64,000 nucleotides of DNA from Paractinoplanes bogorensis (GTDB lineage Bacteria; Actinomycetota; Actinomycetes; Mycobacteriales; Micromonosporaceae). Made by a program: the position numbers and the translations under genes. Positions 60,549 through 64,000 of the stretch are shown piece by piece. The first letter of the stretch is position 1. Every line of letters begins with the position of its first letter. Location: assembly GCF_018829635.1 (NCBI RefSeq), contig NZ_JAHKKG010000011.1:248001-312000 (forward strand), in the 5' to 3' direction. The notes under the pieces are model-generated. The model made no database searches and was not told where the DNA came from. It saw only the letters and a program-made list of their open reading frames with translations.

Positions 60549-63500
60549 GTGGGCGTGAAGACGTGGATCGAAGGCTGGCCGGTCTACCGGCAGCTGACGG
60601 GCACGGATCCGCTCGGGCGTGGGGCCGCCGCCCAGTCGAAGAAGTCCAAGGAACTCACCGCTCGCACCGAGACGGCCGATCGGGTCGCCAAGTCGGTGTG
60701 TCCCTACTGTGCGGTCGGGTGCGGGCAGCGGATCTTCGTGAAGGACGAGAAGGTCGTCCAGATCGAGGGCGACCCCGATTCGCCGGTGTCGCGGGGGCGG
60801 TTGTGTCCCAAGGGTTCGGCCAGTCTCAGCCTCGTGACCAGCGAGCGGCGGCAGCAGAAAGTGCTGTACCGGCGTCCGTACGGGAAAGACTGGGAAGAAC
60901 TTGATCTCGACACCGCGATGGAGATGATCGCGGATCGGGTGCTGGCCGCGCGTGACGAGACGTGGCAGGCCGCGGATGAGCACGGGACGCCGCTCAACCG
61001 CACGCTGGGGATTTCGAGTCTCGGTGGGGCGACGCTCGACAACGAAGAGAACTACCTGATCAAGAAATTGTTCACCGCGATGGGCGCCATCCAGATCGAG
61101 AACCAGGCGCGTATTTGACACTCGGCCACGGTTCCCGGTCTGGGGACCTCCTTCGGCCGGGGCGGGGCCACCGGATTCCTCCAGGATCTGGCTAACGCCG
61201 ACTGCATCGTCATCCAGGGCTCGAACATGGCCGAGGCGCACCCGGTGGGCTTCCAGTGGGTCGTCGAGGCCAAGAACCGCGGGGCGAAGATCATTCACGT
61301 CGACCCCCGATTCACCCGTACGAGCGCACTGGCTCACACCTATCTGCCGGTGCGCGCGGGTGCGGACATCGCGTTCCTCGGTGGCGTGGTCAACTACATC
61401 CTGAGCAACGAGAAGGACTTCCGCGAGTACGTGCTGGCGTACACGAACGCGTCCATGATCGTCAGCGACGACTTCCTCGACACCGAGGATCTCGACGGGC
61501 TGTTCAGCGGGTTCAACCCCGAGACCAACACGTACGACCAGTCGAGCTGGATGTACGCGGGCCTCGAGGGGGAGGCCGCCGAGCCGGATCCCGACACGGC
61601 GAGCGCGCAGCAGCACGAGTCCCATGGCCCGCCGCTGCCCGCCGACGTCCGCCGCGACCCGACGCTCCAAGACCCGCACTGCGTCTATCAGGTGCTCAAG
61701 CGGCACTACGCGCGCTACACGCCTGAGGTTGTCGAGCGGCTGTGCGGCGTACCGGAAAAGCAGTTCCTCGAAGTGTGTGAGGCGTGGACGGCGAACTCGG
61801 GCCGGGAACGGACGACCGCGCTCGTCTACTCGGTCGGGTGGACGCAGCACAGCGTGGGTGTGCAGTACATCCGCACCGGCGCGATCATCCAGCTGCTGCT
61901 GGGCAACATGGGCCGGCCCGGCGGCGGGGTGATGGCGCTGCGCGGGCACGCCAGCATCCAGGGGTCGACCGACATCCCGACGCTGTTCAACCTGCTGCCG
62001 GGCTACCTGCCGATGCCGCATTTCCAGAAGCACGAGACGTTCCAGAAGTGGGTCGACGACATCCGGCACCCGGGGCAGAAGGGCTTCTGGGCCAACGCCG
62101 AGTCGTACGCGGTGAGCCTGCTGAAGGCCTACTTCGGCGACGCGGCGACCGCCGGGAACGACTGGGGCTACGACTGGATGCCCCGCCTGACCGGCGACCA
62201 CGGCACGTACCAGCAGGTCCTCGACATGATCGACGGGAAGATCAAGGGCTACTTCCTGCTCGGGCAGAACCCGGCTGTCGGCTCGGCCCACGGGCGCGCG
62301 CAGCGGCTCGGCCTGGCCAACCTCGACTGGCTGGTGGTCCGGGATCTGTTCATGATCGAGAGCGCGACGTTCTGGAAGAACGGGCCCGAGGTGGCCACCG
62401 GCGAGATGTCGCCCGAGGACTGCAAGACCGAGGTCTTCTTCATGCCGGCCGCGTCGCACGCCGAGAAGGAGGGCACCTTCACCCAGACCCAGCGCATGCT
62501 GCAGTGGCGGGAGAAAGCCGTCGACCCGCCAGGTGACGCGCGCAGTGAGCTGTGGTTCTTCTATCACCTCGGTCTTCTGCTGAAAGAGCGGCTGGCGGGC
62601 TCCACGCGTACGCGGGATCAGGCTCTTCTGAATTTGACCTGGGACTACGGGTCGTCCGAGGAGCCCGATGGTGAGGCCGTCCTGAAGGAGATCAACGGCT
62701 ACGACCTGACGACCGGCAAGCTGCTCAGTTCGTTCGGCGAGATGAAGGCCGACGGTACGACGTCGGGTGGCTGCTGGATCTACACGGGCGTGTTCAAAGA
62801 CGGCGTCAATCAGGCCAACCGCCGCAAACCGGGCGCCGCGCAGAACTATGTGGCGCCCGAATGGGGCTGGGCGTGGCCGGCCAATCGGCGCACGCTCTAC
62901 AACCGTGCGTCGGCCGACCCTGATGGCAAGCCGTGGTCGGAACGCAAGAAGTACGTCTGGTGGGACGAAGCCGCGGGCGAATGGACGGGCGACGACGTTC
63001 CCGACTTCGAGAAGACCAAGCCGCCGTCCTACCGTCCGCCGGCCGGGGCTTCCGGCGTGGCGGCGATCGCCGGGGACGACCCGTTCATCATGCAGGGCGA
63101 CGGGAAGGGCTGGCTCTACGTGCCGAGCGGTCTGATCGACGGCCCGATGCCGACCCACTACGAGCCGGCCGAGTCGGGCGTGCGCAACCCGCTCTACGGG
63201 CAGCAGGCCAACCCGACGCGCAAGACCTACGACCGCTCCGACAATCCGACCAACCCGAGTCCGCCCGAGCGGCATTCCGAGATTTTCCCGTACGTCTTCA
63301 GCACCTCGCGCCTGACCGAGCACCACACGGCCGGCGGGATGAGCCGTCAGCTGGCCTACCTGTCGGAGCTCCAGCCGGAGATGTTCGTCGAGGTGTCGCC
63401 GGAGCTCGCGGCCGAACGCGGCCTGGAACACACCGGCTGGGCCCACATCATCACGGCGCGCGCCGCGATCGAGGCCAAAGTGCTGGTCACCGATCGGCTG

Positions 63501-63824
63501 CGGCCCCTGCGGATCGAGGGCCGGGTGGTGCACCAGCTGTGGATGCCCTACCACTGGGGCAGCGAAGGGCTGGTCACCGGTGACTCGGCGAACGACCTGA
63601 TCGGGATTACGCTCGACCCCAACGTGCTCATCCAGGAGAGCAAGGTCGGCACCTGCGACATCCGCCCGGGGCGTCGGCCGACCGGTCACGACCTGTTGCG
63701 ATTCGTGCAGGGTTATCGTGATCGGGCCGGGCTGACCGCGGACCACCACACGCCGATCGTGACCGCTTCCCCTTCCTACTCGGCTTCTGATTCCGCTTCG
63801 GAGGAACCCGCTGATGGGGAGTAA
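60549..63824 (+). CDS. fdhA: Formate dehydrogenase alpha subunit, selenocysteine-containing
   Basis: One frame of 1092 codons interrupted only by TGA at 61116-61118. MGVKTWIEGWPVYRQLTGTDPLGRG opens; CPYCAVGC and LCPKGSA bind a 4Fe-4S cluster; GGATLDNEENYLIKKLFTAMGAIQIENQARI leads to the TGA, then HSATVPGLGTSFGRGGAT, exactly where FDHs have Sec or Cys bound to Mo/W. The frame is the same on both sides, so TGA is read as Sec190. A SECIS-like hairpin follows. Later parts have VDPRFTRTSALA and the C-terminal molybdopterin domain (GWAHIITARAAIEAKVLVTDRLRPL). No twin-arginine signal: probably cytoplasmic. The iron-sulfur subunit overlaps its stop. Confidence 0.93.
61116..61148 (+). promoter_or_regulatory. 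UGA Sec codon and bacterial SECIS-like hairpin
   Basis: After TGA (61116-61118) and 11 bases, GGTTCCC (61130-61136) pairs with GGGGACC (61142-61148) with one G-U pair, leaving the loop GGTCT. The E. coli fdhF SECIS also carries GGUCU in its apical loop at a similar distance. It would recruit SelB and Sec-tRNA. Confidence 0.85.
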
Positions 63825-64000
63825 CAGCCTCTACGGGCCGATGGATCCGGCGCCCGACGCGGGATATACCGACGCTCCGCCGCGGATGGGGTTCTTCACC
63901 GACACGTCGGTGTGCATCGGGTGCAAGGCGTGCGAGGTGGCCTGCAAGACGTGGAACGACGTGCCGGACGACGGGTTCAACCTGCTCGGGCAGTCCTATG
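63814..64000 (+). CDS. fdhB: Formate dehydrogenase iron-sulfur (beta) subunit, 3' end outside window
   Basis: MGSNSLYGPMDPAPDAGYT starts a ferredoxin-type protein; CIGCKACEVACK at about residues 33-44 is the first CxxCxxCxxxC 4Fe-4S motif. GGAGGA eight bases upstream supports ATG 63814, which overlaps the fdhA stop by 11 bp. It carries electrons from FdhA to the next subunit or acceptor, which lies beyond the window. Confidence 0.9.
   Translation, partial: MGSNSLYGPMDPAPDAGYTDAPPRMGFFTDTSVCIGCKACEVACKTWNDVPDDGFNLLGQSY

Noticed and set aside
60270..63749. A minus-strand open frame of 1159 codons across fdhA
   Set aside because: Only its last 72 codons (start 60488) look like a protein; the rest is antisense shadow.
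60549..63824. FDH alpha as a nonsense-mutated pseudogene
   Set aside because: The TGA is at the known Sec/Cys position, the frame is unbroken, and a SECIS-like hairpin follows.

Overview
The window is high-GC (roughly 70 percent by eye), gene-dense DNA from an actinobacterium. DUF4232 lipoproteins, DUF3052, an F420-type Ddn-like oxidoreductase, ECF sigma factors, an LPXTG wall protein, GTG and TTG starts and many apparently leaderless promoters all fit. A filamentous soil genus of the Micromonosporaceae (Actinoplanes-like) is my best guess, but this is inference from family content only. I recognised no rRNA, tRNA, CRISPR array or insertion sequence.

Layout. 1-5.3 kb: tail of a sugar ABC transporter, Nudix and YdcF-type proteins, an alpha/beta hydrolase divergent from a SigG-like sigma factor, DUF3052 and STAS proteins. 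5.4-12 kb: alditol oxidase, two secreted or lipid-anchored proteins, a LysR regulator divergent from an NAD-binding epimerase-like gene, and a secreted protein made of three near-identical 96-residue repeats behind a CebR-type operator. 12-20 kb: FtsH, an HTH-DUF4407 membrane protein with a duplicated 3' end and a TGTCCGA repeat array upstream, an ArsR/SRPBCC pair, DUF4360, and a broken PHP-hydrolase copy beside its intact paralogue. 20-27 kb: two MMPL exporters (one in a TetR operon) around a trypsin-like protease. 26.7-37.2 kb, the most accessory-looking part: a 1594-residue DUF4011/SF1 helicase/nuclease protein resembling single-gene anti-phage helicases, a STAS/HATPase protein, NDH-2, then a three-gene cassette (ParA-type ATPase, small SAP-like protein, RAMA-CBS-HEPN protein) preceded by a perfect 24-bp palindrome. 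This cassette is my leading candidate for an undescribed system.

37.3-46.4 kb is a beta-1,4-galactan utilisation locus: GH53 endo-galactanase, LacI regulator, two permeases and a binding protein on the minus strand, and a divergent GH35 beta-galactosidase fused in frame to galactose-1-phosphate uridylyltransferase. Two identical 16-bp operators flank the divergent promoters. 46.3-60.5 kb: a double-RCK potassium channel, a frameshifted GGDEF protein, an F420-type oxidoreductase, an FprA-type reductase with an iron-box-like site, an ECF sigma factor divergent from a Ser/Thr kinase, a secreted X-Pro peptidase-like hydrolase, a HEAT-repeat protein coupled to an LPXTG surface protein, and a small zinc-ribbon protein. 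60.5-64 kb: a formate dehydrogenase alpha subunit with an in-frame TGA that is almost certainly selenocysteine, followed by the start of its iron-sulfur subunit.

Two sequence habits run through the window. Many start codons sit 6-7 nt after a TANNNT hexamer (leaderless mRNAs), which I used to choose starts. The 10-mer GTACGGGAAA or its complement recurs exactly at least eight times, in several reading frames and in non-coding DNA.
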